Source: Archilochus colubris
Taxonomy: Eukaryota > Chordata > Aves > Apodiformes > Trochilidae
Length of the DNA: 64,000 nucleotides
NCBI GenBank assembly: GCA_023079485.1
Contig: CM041084.1
Span: forward strand, 127,779,292 to 127,843,291
Direction: 5' to 3'
Shown: piece after piece, positions 13,364 through 24,220 of the stretch
How positions within the stretch are numbered: position 1 is the stretch's first letter
How the letters are laid out: every line of letters starts with the position of its first letter
Made by a program: the position numbers and the translations under genes
The notes under the pieces: generated by a model
Database searches by the model: none
What the model saw: the letters and a program-made list of their open reading frames with translations, nothing else
Told to the model about the DNA's origin: nothing

Positions 13364-13945
13364 TTCACAGAATAACAGAACTGTCTCAGTTGGAAAAGGC
13401 CTCTTAACGTCACTGAGTCCATCAACCCAGAATAAAACACCATGCCCACTAGAAAGTGTCGTGCTATGTCTACATGTTTTTTTCATACCTCCAGGGATGG
13501 TGATTCCACCACTTCCCTGGACAGCCCTTCCCAGTGCCTGACTACACTTTCAGTAAAGAAATTTCTCCTAATGTCAAGTCTAAACCTCCCCTGGTGCAGC
13601 TTTAGGACACTCCTTCTAGTCCTATCACTATACACTTGGGAGGAGAGGCCAACCCCTACCTTACTACAACCTCATTTCAGGTAGTTGTAGAGAGCAATAA
13701 TGTCTCCCCTCAGACTCCTTCAAACTAAGCATTCCCAATTCTCTCAGCCTCTCTTCATAGGTCTTGTTCTCTAGATCCTTCAACAGCTTGGGTGCTCTCC
13801 TCTGGACTTGCTCCAGCAACTGAATGTCCTTCTTGTAGAGAGGCGCCCAGAACTGAATACAGTACCTGAGGTGCCCTCTTCACCAGTGCTGAGTACAGGG
13901 GCACAATCGCTTCCCTATTCCTGCTGGCCACACTGTTTCTGATTT
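13364..13945 (-). mobile_element. CR1 LINE 3' fragment
   Basis: Begins TTTCACAGAATAACAGAACT and TTGGAAAAGGCCTCTTAACG on the plus strand. It runs through TCTCAGCCTCTCTTCATAGG to GAGTACAGGGGCACAATCGC. CR1 in minus orientation, more diverged than the copies at 10.3 and 34.4 kb. Confidence 0.88.
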
Positions 13946-15565
13946 TGGTTTACTTCTCCATTCATATGTGGACTGTTCATTTTGATTGACACCCTCCCCC
14001 CAACTATTAGGTAAAAATACACAATAGCATGGATTGCATACACAAACCTCTTTACCATCTGGGAAGCACCTTTGCATCCCATTGCAACAGCCTATCTGTT
14101 TCTGAACTTTTTTGACACTATTCTGCACTCCAGTGGCTTACTACGGGACAACAACCTTTCCTTCCAAGATTTGCACAGAAGTAGCAACAAACTACTATCA
14201 AAATAATCGGCAAACACGGAGACACTAATGTGAATACCACTATCTCCTTCATAGCTGAACAAGTAGCATACATATGATGCTGTTACGGGGCAGAAACCTT
14301 AATGGCAAAATGACCTGAACAGTGGTCACTTCCATTGTGGCTGTTATTAAAAATACAAAGAAAAGGGGCTCTGGATGCATCAACAGCAGTTCATATAAGT
14401 TATGCCTACCTGACAATAATTTTAGCATTTGAACTCTAGTTAACCCCATGCAATGAGGGAGTAGTTTGTTTACTGCAACACCAATAACTACAATGTAAAC
14501 AACCGAGGGTCACTGGGAAAGCTGCAGAGATGTCAGCACTGATCAAAGATGATCAGACTATGAGTGACAGCACTGACCACAGCTACCTTCAGGTGCTGGG
14601 TGAATTTGAATGAGTTTACCCAGTTCCAGAATGCATGGGTGACACTTGTGTAGATAACCCAGGTCACTCCACAGCTCTACATAAGGACTACACATAGCAA
14701 AGCTGAACTGCTACAAAACTCTGCCCACTTTAGAGCTTGTCACATCTCCCATGGAACACGGGAGTTATGCAATGCAGAAATTCCATGTAGTTGTGATTAA
14801 AGCGTTTTGATTTCTAAATCTATTTGAACTTTGCACTGTCATTTTGTCTTAAACCACAAGAGCAGACTCATTAGCAGATTTGAAATTAGTAAGAAATGTA
14901 AAGATATGACCCTTGATAACTCAAGAACTTCACTCCTGTTAAATTTAAGAGCATGTAAGAATTTTACCAACACTATCTACTTGCAACTACAAAAGACATT
15001 TGGGGTTTGGTGTTTTTAAAATGTAATGCTGCTTCCAGCAATACATCTGTCTTCAAAACATACACTTTTATGAAATATAATAAAAACATGAAGCAATAAT
15101 AAAATACTTATATCTTGCATCTCTACTATACCAAAAAAAGGCCATTAACGACATGCAACAAATGCTAGATCTTTTATATGTGATCACAGTATATGTGGCA
15201 AGGAAAAAGAATAGATCTACATTACACCTAAATCAACTGACAACCAAACATTCCTTTTCCTCAAGGAAAGCCACCAGTATGTTGAATCATACCATTAGGT
15301 ATGGTTGCAGGGCAACATCTGGAGGTAATGAGAAAAGCACTGCTCCTGCCTTTAATTAGCAACCTAGCTTAAGCAAATTAAGTGCACCATGAAACCAAAG
15401 CCTAAAACATCTCATGAATGCACCTGGGTTTGCAAGCACTGAATTCCATAGTGGTTTTCTCCTCAAAGGCATCTTAACAGCTGCATCAGAATTAAATACA
15501 TATACAAAGAATATTTCAAAGTCTTACACATTCAAATCCATACAGGAGGCATAGAGTCCTGTTAA

Positions 15566-16208
15566 ATCACAGCATCACAGAATGTTTATGTTGGAAGAGA
15601 CCTCCAAGATCAGCCAGTCCAACCTTTGGCCATCACCATAACCTAACTACTAAACCATGTCCTTAAGGCTTTTTAAATGCCTCCAGGGATGGTGGCACTG
15701 CCCTGGACAGGCCATTCCAATGCTTGACAACGCTTTCAGTGAAAAAAGTATTTCCTAAAATCCAGCCTAAATCTCCCCTGGTGCTGCTTCCATCCATTCC
15801 CTCTGGTCCTATCACAGTTCACTAAGGAGAAGAGGCTGTTCCCCTCCTCCCTCCAACTTCCCTCGAGGTAGTTGAAGAGAGCCATAAGGTCTCCTCTCAG
15901 CCTCCTTTTCTCCAGACTGAACACCCCCAGCTCCCTCATCCACTCTTCATAGGACTTAGGCCCTTCATGAGCTTTGTTGCCCTTCTCTGGTCACTCTCCA
16001 GCACTTCTCTGTCCCTCTTAAAGTGAGGTGCCCAGAACTGAACACAGCACTCAAGATGTGGCCTCACCAGAACTGAGTACACAGGGGCGATCACCTCCCT
16101 ACTCCTGCTGGCCACAGTGTTCCCAATGCAAGCCAAGATGCCACTGGCCTTCTTGGCCACCTGCACACACTGCCGACTGTCAACCAATACCACCAGGTCC
16201 CTCTACAA
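15566..16208 (-). mobile_element. CR1 LINE 3' fragment
   Basis: Begins AATCACAGCATCACAGAATG then TTGGAAGAGACCTCCAAGATC, minus-oriented CR1. It extends through the ORF2 C-terminal region (minus-strand [16 protein letters not shown]) to the CTGCACACACTGCCGACTGT block. It ends about 500 bp from the RAD54B CpG island. Confidence 0.9.
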
Positions 16209-16718
16209 GGGAAAATCAGTTCCATCACTCGTCTTGACACAGACCTACCAGGCTTGCTCTCTCGAACGTTTGAAGAGACTTTCCTTGGTCAAATGCCAAA
16301 CGATGTTTTTGCAGACAATTAAAAAAATTCGCGGCAGGATTAACTTGTGCTCAGACAAAATTAAACTGTAGGCAGCCACTGCATCCCTTTAAATAGCAAT
16401 ACAGGGGGAAAGTCAGTCCAAATACGTAGTAACGGTAAAGAATTTGGGAGCAGGTTCAAAAACCGATGTGATCAGAATCGCTAATTATCAGAATCGCAAC
16501 TCCCCAGCCCAGCCCGCCCCAGCCACCCGGTAACGGCCGCAGAGGGGCTGCGTCCCTCCCTGCGGGCAAGCGCTGGGGTGAGGCGAGGCCAGGGGCCTTT
16601 CTGCCCGCTTGCCCGCCATCGGCAGCACCTCAACCCTCCCAGCCCCACCTCAGTGCCACGGCCACGCCTCGGTTTTCCGGGCCCTACCTGTGCCGCCGGC
16701 GGGGCGGCCGCTGGGACA

Positions 16719-16775
16719 CTCACTCAATGGTCCCGCTGCTGCTGGAGCACTCACTCCCTCACTCAATGGTCCCGC
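16719..16775 (-). repeat. 18-bp perfect direct repeat, 39-bp offset, in the RAD54B leader
   Basis: CTCACTCAATGGTCCCGC occurs at 16719-16736 and again at 16758-16775. On the minus strand each copy reads CCATTGA|GTGAG, so a candidate 5' splice site is duplicated. A third donor, CACAG|GTAGGG, lies at 16686-16687. Which one ends RAD54B exon 1 cannot be decided from sequence. Confidence 0.8.
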
Positions 16776-16999
16776 CGACGGATCCCGTCAGCCGGCAGGA
16801 GGGGACACGCACGCGCCATGGGCAACACCCCCCTTCACCCCCCTCCCACGTAACTTCAATTGCGCCTGCGCGGCACCCCCCAACCCCCCCTCCGGTGGTC
16901 GGGGGAGAGGGGGAGGTCCGTGCTGGGGCCGTTGAAAGTGGGGCATGCGCGGAGCTCAGTGCCACACTCAGCGTGGCGGAGAGGTTCTGCCCCCTGTCG

Positions 17000-17084
17000 C
17001 GCAGCCGCCAAGCAAATCCGGCCGTCAAGCAAAACTTCCCGCCAAAGTAACCGCCATTTCCCGACAGCGGCAGTGGTGGACGGG
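17000..17084 (+). other. Candidate non-coding first exon of the RING gene
   Basis: ACGGG|GTGAGTGCGG is a strong 5' splice site at 17085, in the CpG island and correctly oriented. The first coding exon at 23995 has a 3' splice site in front of it, so an upstream non-coding exon must exist. The exon's left end is a guess. Confidence 0.4.
17036..17046 (+). promoter_or_regulatory. E2F-type site
   Basis: TTCCCGCCAAA matches the canonical E2F element. It lies between the two divergent genes, next to CCGCCATTTCCCG (17052-17064), which has a second TTCCCG core and a YY1-like CGCCATTT. An E2F site would suit S-phase expression of RAD54B. Confidence 0.55.
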
Positions 17085-20000
17085 GTGAGTGCGGGGCTGC
17101 GGGCGCCGTGAGGGCCACGGTCGGGTTCCGGGTTCGAGGTCAGCGGGAGGCTGTGCGGAGGCAGGCCGGGGAGCCGCTGGCGTTTGTGCAGGGGCTTCAG
17201 CGTTTGCCCGCGGAGCTTCGCCGCTGACAGGCCTGGCGGTGGCACCGGCAGCCCCCGGGCCCGGCTGGTGGAGTCTTTTCCATCCTGGTGAGAAGGTGTA
17301 TGGGTGGTGGGGGTGTCTGCGTCGTTAGGTGCGGTGGCTTGGCGTTACCTTGCTGCTCCAGGTGTTTGCAGGCCAGTTTTGTTCTCTGTGAGTAACATCC
17401 TTGTTTACACCTGAAGAGCCGAGCCAGGCATGACCCAGGGGCCTCCCTGCCACCTGTGTGAAATCCCCCCTTTCCCTCAGGAGCTGCTGAGGAGAGCGCT
17501 TCTCACCTCGGTCTTGCTTCTGTGCACCGGAGTCCAGCCCTTCTGACCTTAAGAGGTTCTCTGTGAGCCCCATGTCTTGTATCGCTCCATTTTGAGTAGG
17601 TTTTGCATTATGTGGAAGCATTATGTAAAAATCGGGTGTGTCAAAGAAGCTCTGTTTTTTGGGGGGTAGTTCTGATTCAAATTTAGAAAATAACGGGTTA
17701 AAACGTTGAAAACCAGGAGTAGAGAGAGTCTATGTCACAGATAAGAGGAACTAACTTTGTTTAGGTAAGCATTAAGCCGGACTTGTATTGTCCACAAGGA
17801 TCACTCCTGGCACGGTCCGTAACTATGAATATTTTATATTTTGTTTGTGAGGAAATATTAGCCACTGCGCATACACGTCTTACAAATTACAGAAGTAACC
17901 AGGCTTATGGTTTCAACGAAATACAATGGTTTATTTCAGGGAAAAAATAGCATCACGTTTGAAAGGAGTCTTAGGAAGGAGTTAATAGAGGGAGAGAAAC
18001 AGGGAAAACAGGTTTTTGAGCAAATTAATCCCCCAGTGGAAGGGCTATTAAGAAAGAAAGAGAACGATTGCCGTTTGTCTTTCCTCCAGCTGCCGGTGTC
18101 TGTCTCTTGTCACTGATGCTCTGCTGCTCCTTGGTGCTGCTTCCTGTTGTCTTCCGTCCTCTTCCGTTTGCTTCACATTTTTTCCCCTTTTTCCCCTGAG
18201 TTTTATCTAGTAAGAAGTTCCTTCTTTTCATCATTTATTTCCAGAGGTTGCGAGTTGGTAAACGCGGGTCTTCGCTTTGTATTCAGTTTTCCTTGAATTC
18301 TTGTATTTGCTGCCAATTTGCGTTACCAGTCTGGCAGCTTATGAGGAGCCGTTCTGATTAGCATTATATCTTTTTAGTCCTGACAAAGGAGGGGGGTCTG
18401 CTGGTGAGATCAGTTTGTCTTTAGACACAGCAAACTATGCCGGCGCCAACTCATGCTGGCTTGGATGTAATTTTGCTGATTCAAGAGGCATTTTTTAAAT
18501 TTCAACATATCCACATTACAACTCCCAAAAAAAGAACCAGTGAAAGCAGTTTTGCTGTCCGGAGCCCTGCCAACTCAGCAAAGGTGAAAAGGGCACCCTG
18601 AGGAAGACTCGGAGCCTTCCTCCGAAAGACCCCTGCCTGCGACGACCAGGGTACAGTGCACATGTGGAGATGAGTGGAAACTTATGTAATGGATGATTTG
18701 AATAACCTTGCTTCTTGTATGCATATGCATGTTTCTGTAAGCATATGTATAGCTTTGTGTGATAAATATCTGCCTGCATTTAGCTGCGGTGTGCAGGTTA
18801 GGAGGAAAGATCCCCCTGGCACCCGGTGCTGCAGCCAACATCCTGCTTTATCACCTTCCCTGGGTGGTGAAGTTTGTTTCCACACATCAGTTCCCACTAG
18901 AGATGTGTGCCTTAAGTTAATTTCATATGTCCTACTAGTTATTATAGAAGCTTTTGTTAGTTAAGTTAGTGTTTCACATCAGTGTAAAGCTGGTATTTTG
19001 CTATCATTCTTACTGTCTTCTAGACCCTTTTTTTTTAATATGAATGTTGATGAGACTCCAGAATGTTCCATCCGCAGGGAGCTGAGCTGGGGGAGTAGCT
19101 CTACAGCAGCCTTAGTCACAAACACTGCTGTGCTTTTTCTTTTCTTTCTTCACTGGCTGAAGTTGTTCATGCCATTTCTTACCTCACTTTCACAGTCACT
19201 GGAGCTTTTGCCAAGACATCTAAAAGAAGACCTAGCACAGGAAATCAGTGATGCAGGTGTATAGTTTGTTGTCTGAGCCAGCTCAAGAAAGGGACTTAGG
19301 AGAAGGAAGTAGAGTGAGACTAGGAGGACATAAATTCCTGGATAAGTGGGCTTGGGCTACTGTAGGACAACTGTCAAAGTTTTGGTTGTTTGGGGTTTTT
19401 TTCTCCAGTTTAGTCTTAAAATAGGTCAATTACCCAGTGTGATGCATTAAGTTACTGTAGAAACAACTTGTGCTGTCATAGCTGAAAGGGTAGACTGCTG
19501 CTTTGGTGTTTAATGCTGGCTTACAGTAACTGGCAGAGTGGTGCAAGGCACGCTAAAACATTGCTTCTGTTTAAAGTACATTGTATCTTTATGTATCTTC
19601 ACTGTGTCTTCAGCAGAAGCTGAAGTGATACTGCGTTTTAATGTCACCACAACCCTGGGCCCTGCATAGGTGTTGTTCTTCCAGACACGTGGCACTTTTG
19701 GAAATGCTGTCTTAGTGATACTCATCTGTAGTTCTGTTGTGAGTCATTCCAGCCCTTCAAGCAGTGATGCTTTGTTTTGTGACATAGAAAAGAAACAGAT
19801 TTTAAAAATCTGTTTAAAAATCTGAAACTATGATAAACTAAAAAATGCAAGTTACTAATCTGATCAGAGTGTCCTAATTTTTACCATGGAATAGCTTTGA
19901 TTAGTTCCAGATATTTAGCAAGCTATCCAGTTATTTTGTGGGGAACTACATCCAATCTGTGTTCTCCTGGCACTCTCCACTTGAACTCTAGTTTTGGCTG

Positions 20001-20242
20001 GTTCTTCACATATATATATATTTGTTGCACTTCATTTGTCAAGCACAATTTCCTGTATTCTGGTAGACTTCAAACTTATTAAAATATGTCAGAGTGTCTT
20101 AAAGAGTTAGTGCTCAAGGGTCAGCAATGTGTGTGCAAAATGTAGTTTACGGCATCCGCAGTTTCCTTACACCAGTGAAGCCGAAAAAGGCCAAGCAAAA
20201 CTGTTTAGAGACAGAGTTTTAAGTCTTTAAACAGCAAAGGTA

Positions 20243-20248
20243 TTTATT
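20243..20248 (-). terminator. LTR polyadenylation signal
   Basis: AATAAA on the minus strand, downstream of the LTR TATA box and about 115 nt before the LTR end. Confidence 0.6.
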
Positions 20249-20316
20249 TTCGGATCTGGGGAACTCCCAGCTCGCACTGGACAAAGAGTTCCAAGGGTTA
20301 AGGGAAAGGGTTAGGG

Positions 20317-20324
20317 TATTTATA
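20317..20324 (-). promoter_or_regulatory. LTR TATA box
   Basis: TATAAATA on the minus strand inside the solo LTR, at the spacing expected upstream of the LTR polyadenylation signal. Confidence 0.65.
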
Positions 20325-22911
20325 CAGTAAAAGGGTAGGTTACAACATCGTTACATTCTCAATTCTTGCTGACTTCATTCTATTGTTACAAGGCGATATC
20401 AGACCCTAGCCATAACTTTCTTCTTATCTGTCGGTGGTGACATCTTTATGTTCTTCTTGTGTGGATGTTCACATCCTTTGGTGCCCATCTGGCACCTAAG
20501 TGGCCTTGGCAGTGTCTTGTTTTAAGAACAAGACTTGTTTTTAAAAAAAGACTTACACTTTTAATTATCTCCGAGATAGAAGTTAATCCCGTTAGGACCT
20601 TGTATTGGTTACATTGTTCTAGTGGGAAAACGACGTCTCAGCTGCTTTGTTCACTTCTTTCTCAGTTTAACCCCTAATTCTACTAGTTATGAATACAAAT
20701 TCATTAGCATATATTACAAGTCTTAATTCTACATAAAGTAAATTCACACAAACAGCTCGGCCTGATCCACTCTCCTTACAGGAGTTAATCCTGTCAGGAT
20801 CTTTTCTCTTTCTCACCAGAAACCACAGCACAGCAAAAATACAGTTTTGTTGTACCTTATATGTCTATTAAAGTTTTTTAAAAGCTGTATCCACTGGGAG
20901 CTACCAAGCCAAATCAGGTTTTTAAGCTCACAGTTGAAATTGCAGCATGTACACAAGCTGTTTAACAGTCCTCCAGCATAAACTGACTGTATGTTTCAAT
21001 GTCTTCATCAGTATTGGGAATGAGTACTTGGCTTTCCATCCTGCTACTGATAATTACTATTGTTCTCCCCTAAATAAACTTTTCATTGTGGTGCTTGCTG
21101 TCATTGCAGTCACAGCTTGATGCAGACATAATGCTCATTTTGTTCACGCTGGACTAGCAAAGTTCTGAATTTTCTGTCTTTGCAGGAGACCTGTAAAAAT
21201 ATACGAGGAAACCACAGTGTAACAAGAATTCTTTATCATCTTGGGAATACTCTGTTTCTTGATCAGACTCTTTGAAGATACAGAATGTCCCCACTGTGGT
21301 CAGAGGAACAGCATGTCCCAAATACATATAAATTTAGTTTCTCTGTATTGTTGATGGCAACGTAGTCACGGGAGCACAAAGCCAAATGCAGCCTGTGAAA
21401 TCTGCCTGGGACCCTGACAGGAGCCTGTGGGGATTGCACTCTGCTGCTGTGGCAGCACTGTCACTAGGTCACTCAGCCAGGATGTGTCCCAGATAATCTG
21501 AAGCTATCTCAGGCATCTCTGCAACCCATGGTGTGTGTTGGCTGTGTGAGAAACATGCCAGTAGAAACAAGACCATATATGTGGATATATATATATATAT
21601 GGATATCATATAGCAAATCATGCATTTTGTGTTTGGGCAATAGACATGCTTGCTTATGCGTGTGTTATGTCTGCTTTCATTACAGGATTTGTTAATTCTA
21701 ATCTTATCAGCTTTCATAGTCAGTGAAGATATGCTTTGATACTCTGATATATAACATCTCCTAAATTCCAGATTTATATTGTATTCATAAAGAAGACTTG
21801 CAAAGTTCTCTCCCTGTAGAGCAAAATTTGACATTAGTCCTTAGAGATGCGTATTGTTCTTATACAGTTCTGACTGATACTCTCTTTGAATGCAGTACTG
21901 CAAGTGCCAGATAACAAATTAAGGGATTTAAGTGATGCCATTCCTTTTTTGTTTTGTTTTAAGTGAGCAACATCAGAGCAGTATTACTTGTTAATATCAT
22001 AAACTTGAGACTGTGATAGTTTTGCTTTATAAATGAACTGCATATCATACTCCAATAAGGCCATGTATGAAAGTAGAGAGTACTTATAAGAAAATATAAG
22101 AAACCATTTTACCAGATTTCAGTTGCTGCTTTTCAGTAATACTGAGTTTTGTTATCTTCAGTCTTACAAATAAGACTGTATGGCTTCAAAATTAAATGGC
22201 AGCAGGGTGGGTTTTTTTGTGATAAGTATCTGCATTAGTAATAATTGAGAAACTGACTATTTTTTTCCCCTTCCCAGCCTGGCCAGATCTTGTGTTGAAT
22301 TGTAGGTTTTACAGTAGTTTGCTTTGGAAGAAAGCTTTGGTTTAATGTACTGTTAGAACACCTGTTCAGCAGCTGTCTGGTTATACTTGGTGAGTTAGCA
22401 AACACTACTGAGCCTTTTTCCTTCTTATTTTTCTCATAGGCCTTATAAAGCAGTGAAGAGAAACTGAAAGAAGTAAGCAGTGCACATCTTGCTAATCAGA
22501 AAACTGTTTCAGAATTATTTGGACAAGCTGTGTATATATGGAGTAAGGTCTTAAAAGGTAGGGTGTCTTTTATTTAGAAAAACTCCTAACTAATGAAAAT
22601 TGCTTTTGTGAGTCTCAATTGGGTTACAAAAGTAACTTTGTATGTTAAGGAGGAATGTAAAGCCTGAAACATATTCTTTTAAGTGTGTTCTCTTGAGTCT
22701 CCCCAGATTTTATTAGGATTTTCATTATAGGATTTTGATGAAGGCAGATTGGCTGCTAGTTCTTCCCAAAACTTCCAAATCCATTTAAAGGCTACTCAGT
22801 TTTAGAAAGTAGGACATGTAGAAGAAGACAGCAGCTCCTCATGATTTCAAAGTTAGCTGCAGTTCTGGCTTCTTTGTCTTCCTGATTATTAAATACTTGA
22901 GTACTGTGTGC

Positions 22912-23395
22912 TTGGGCAACACAGTACAGGAAGGACACTGAGGTGCTGGAGTGGGTGCAGAGAAGGGCAGCCAGGCTGAAGGTGGGTCTGGAGAACAGGT
23001 CTTATGAGGAGAAGCTGAAGGAGCTGGGGTTGTTCAGCCTGGAGAAGAGGAGGTTGAGGGGAGACCTTATTGCTCTCTACAGCTACCTGAAATGAGGTTG
23101 TAGTGAGGTGGGTGTTGACCTCTTCTCCATAGTGACTAGTGATAGGACAAGAGGAAATGGGTTCAAGTTGCACCAGATTAGCCATTAGGAAGAATTTCTT
23201 CACCAAAAGAGTTGTGAAGCTTTGGAATGAGTTGCCCACGCAAGTGGTGAAGTCAACATCTCTGGAGGTATTATAAAAACAGGTAGATGTGGCACTTCAG
23301 GAGATAAGCTAATCATTAAGGTGGTGTAGGATTGATGGTTGGACTCTGATCTTGAAGGCCCTTTCCAATCATGATGAGTCTGTGATTAAGTGTTT
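22912..23395 (+). mobile_element. CR1 LINE 3' fragment
   Basis: Plus-oriented: GAGGTGCTGGAGTGGGTGCAG, then GAGCTGGGGTTGTTCAGCCT and GGAGAAGAGGAGGTTGAGGG, ending near GATGAGTCTGTGATT. The 3' tail is degraded. 5'-truncated. Confidence 0.9.
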
Positions 23396-24014
23396 CTCTA
23401 GGCATGTGGAGATTTCATGCTGTTGCCTCTGGAATGGAGGTGTATAATGAGTAGAGATGCCTTTTTTTTTTTTTTCAGTATGTAAGCAATATGTTAAGTA
23501 AAGGGCACTTCATAAATACAAAATCTGATGGCTGAAAGTACCACAGGTAGTGTCTATAAAACACTGTTTTGTAAGTTTGTTAGGCATTACATAAAAGATG
23601 TGAAAATGGAAACCAAATATTTGCATTTTAACTTCTAGCATGTTTCTGCTTCAAATAGAATTCAAGTAAATAAAAGCTCCATGTTTCACAGTGACTGCTA
23701 GAACTATGTTCCATAACAGAGTTCAGAACAAGTATGGCTCAACTGTCTGGTAAAGCCTTTAGTTTCAGAAATCAGAGAATCTTTATATAAAATTTGGATT
23801 CTGGCATCCACCAGTACAACCCTCTAATTCTCACTCGCATGCTGAAGTATGCAAGTGTTTGCATTCTCACCTGTGAAGATCTTTATTCACCTCAAGTTCT
23901 TCATATTTCTAGAATTGCTTCCAGGCCTTTTTGTAGATCTAGTCATACAGATTCAGAACAAAGATTGCTTTATTTCTCTGTGTTATTTTAATAGGTTGAA
24001 AGTGTGTGGAGAGC

Positions 24015-24220
24015 ATGGGTTATGATATTGAGCGTTTCGTTGGCTATGTTAATGAAGGGCTGCTGTGCTCCATCTGCCGTGATGTCTTAGAAGATCCCTT
24101 ACAGGCTCCTTGTGAACATGCTTTCTGTAGTGCTTGCATACATGGGTGGCTTGTTCATCACAGTAACTGCCCTGAAGACAGACAGACAGTTGATGTGTCT
24201 TTGCTACGTCCTCTCTACAG
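24015..24220 (+). CDS. RING gene coding exon 1 (RING finger, residues 1-68)
   Basis: 206 nt. The exon begins at 23995 after TTATTTTAATAG and has 20 nt of leader before the ATG. The donor is CTACAG|GTATGC. It encodes the whole RING finger. An in-frame GTG at 24006 is not needed as a start. Confidence 0.92.

Larger units (their letters stand above)
12544..16685 (-). other. RAD54B: RAD54B first intron (5' UTR intron)
   Basis: This lies between the first coding exon and the GC-rich leader. It contains two minus-oriented CR1 fragments (about 13.36-13.94 and 15.57-16.21 kb). No other gene is recognised. FSBP, which lies within the RAD54B locus in mammals, was not found here. Confidence 0.6.
16480..17330. 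promoter_or_regulatory. CpG island, probable divergent promoter of RAD54B (-) and the RING gene (+)
   Basis: A sharp block of GC- and CpG-rich sequence in otherwise AT-rich DNA. It sits between the 5' ends of two oppositely transcribed genes. It carries an E2F-type site (17036-17046), NRF1-like sequences (TGCGCCTGCGC at 16861-16871, GCATGCGCGG at about 16943) and a good plus-strand splice donor at 17085. Open frames inside it are GC-rich chance frames. Divergent use is inferred from position; no transcript data are available here. Confidence 0.8.
20122..20836 (-). mobile_element. Solo retroviral LTR with 6-bp target duplication
   Basis: CAGCAA occurs at 20122-20127 and 20831-20836 as a perfect target-site duplication. 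The 703 bp between (20128-20830) start TG and end CA. Read on the minus strand it has TATAAATA (20317-20324), then about 70 nt further AATAAA (20243-20248), then a short end region: the order U3, R, U5. No gag, pol or env is attached, so it is a solo LTR left by recombination. Six-base duplications are typical of alpha- and betaretrovirus-like elements. The family is not recognised. Confidence 0.8.
17085..23994 (+). other. RING gene 5' intron
   Basis: Gene-poor sequence holding a solo LTR (20128-20830), a plus-oriented CR1 (22912-23395) and an AT dinucleotide run (about 21582-21602). Additional short non-coding exons are possible, for example after TTTTTCTCATAG at 22440, but none can be proven. 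Confidence 0.5.

Noticed and set aside
12544..17000. Search for FSBP
   Set aside because: No frame with its conserved opening is present anywhere in the window.
16481..17328. Several 80-130 codon frames on both strands
   Set aside because: All lie in the CpG island; proline/arginine/glycine-rich overlapping frames on both strands are expected from base composition.
22441..22470. Possible extra 5' UTR exon of the RING gene after TTTTTCTCATAG
   Set aside because: The acceptor is good, but the following donor is weak and nothing else supports it.
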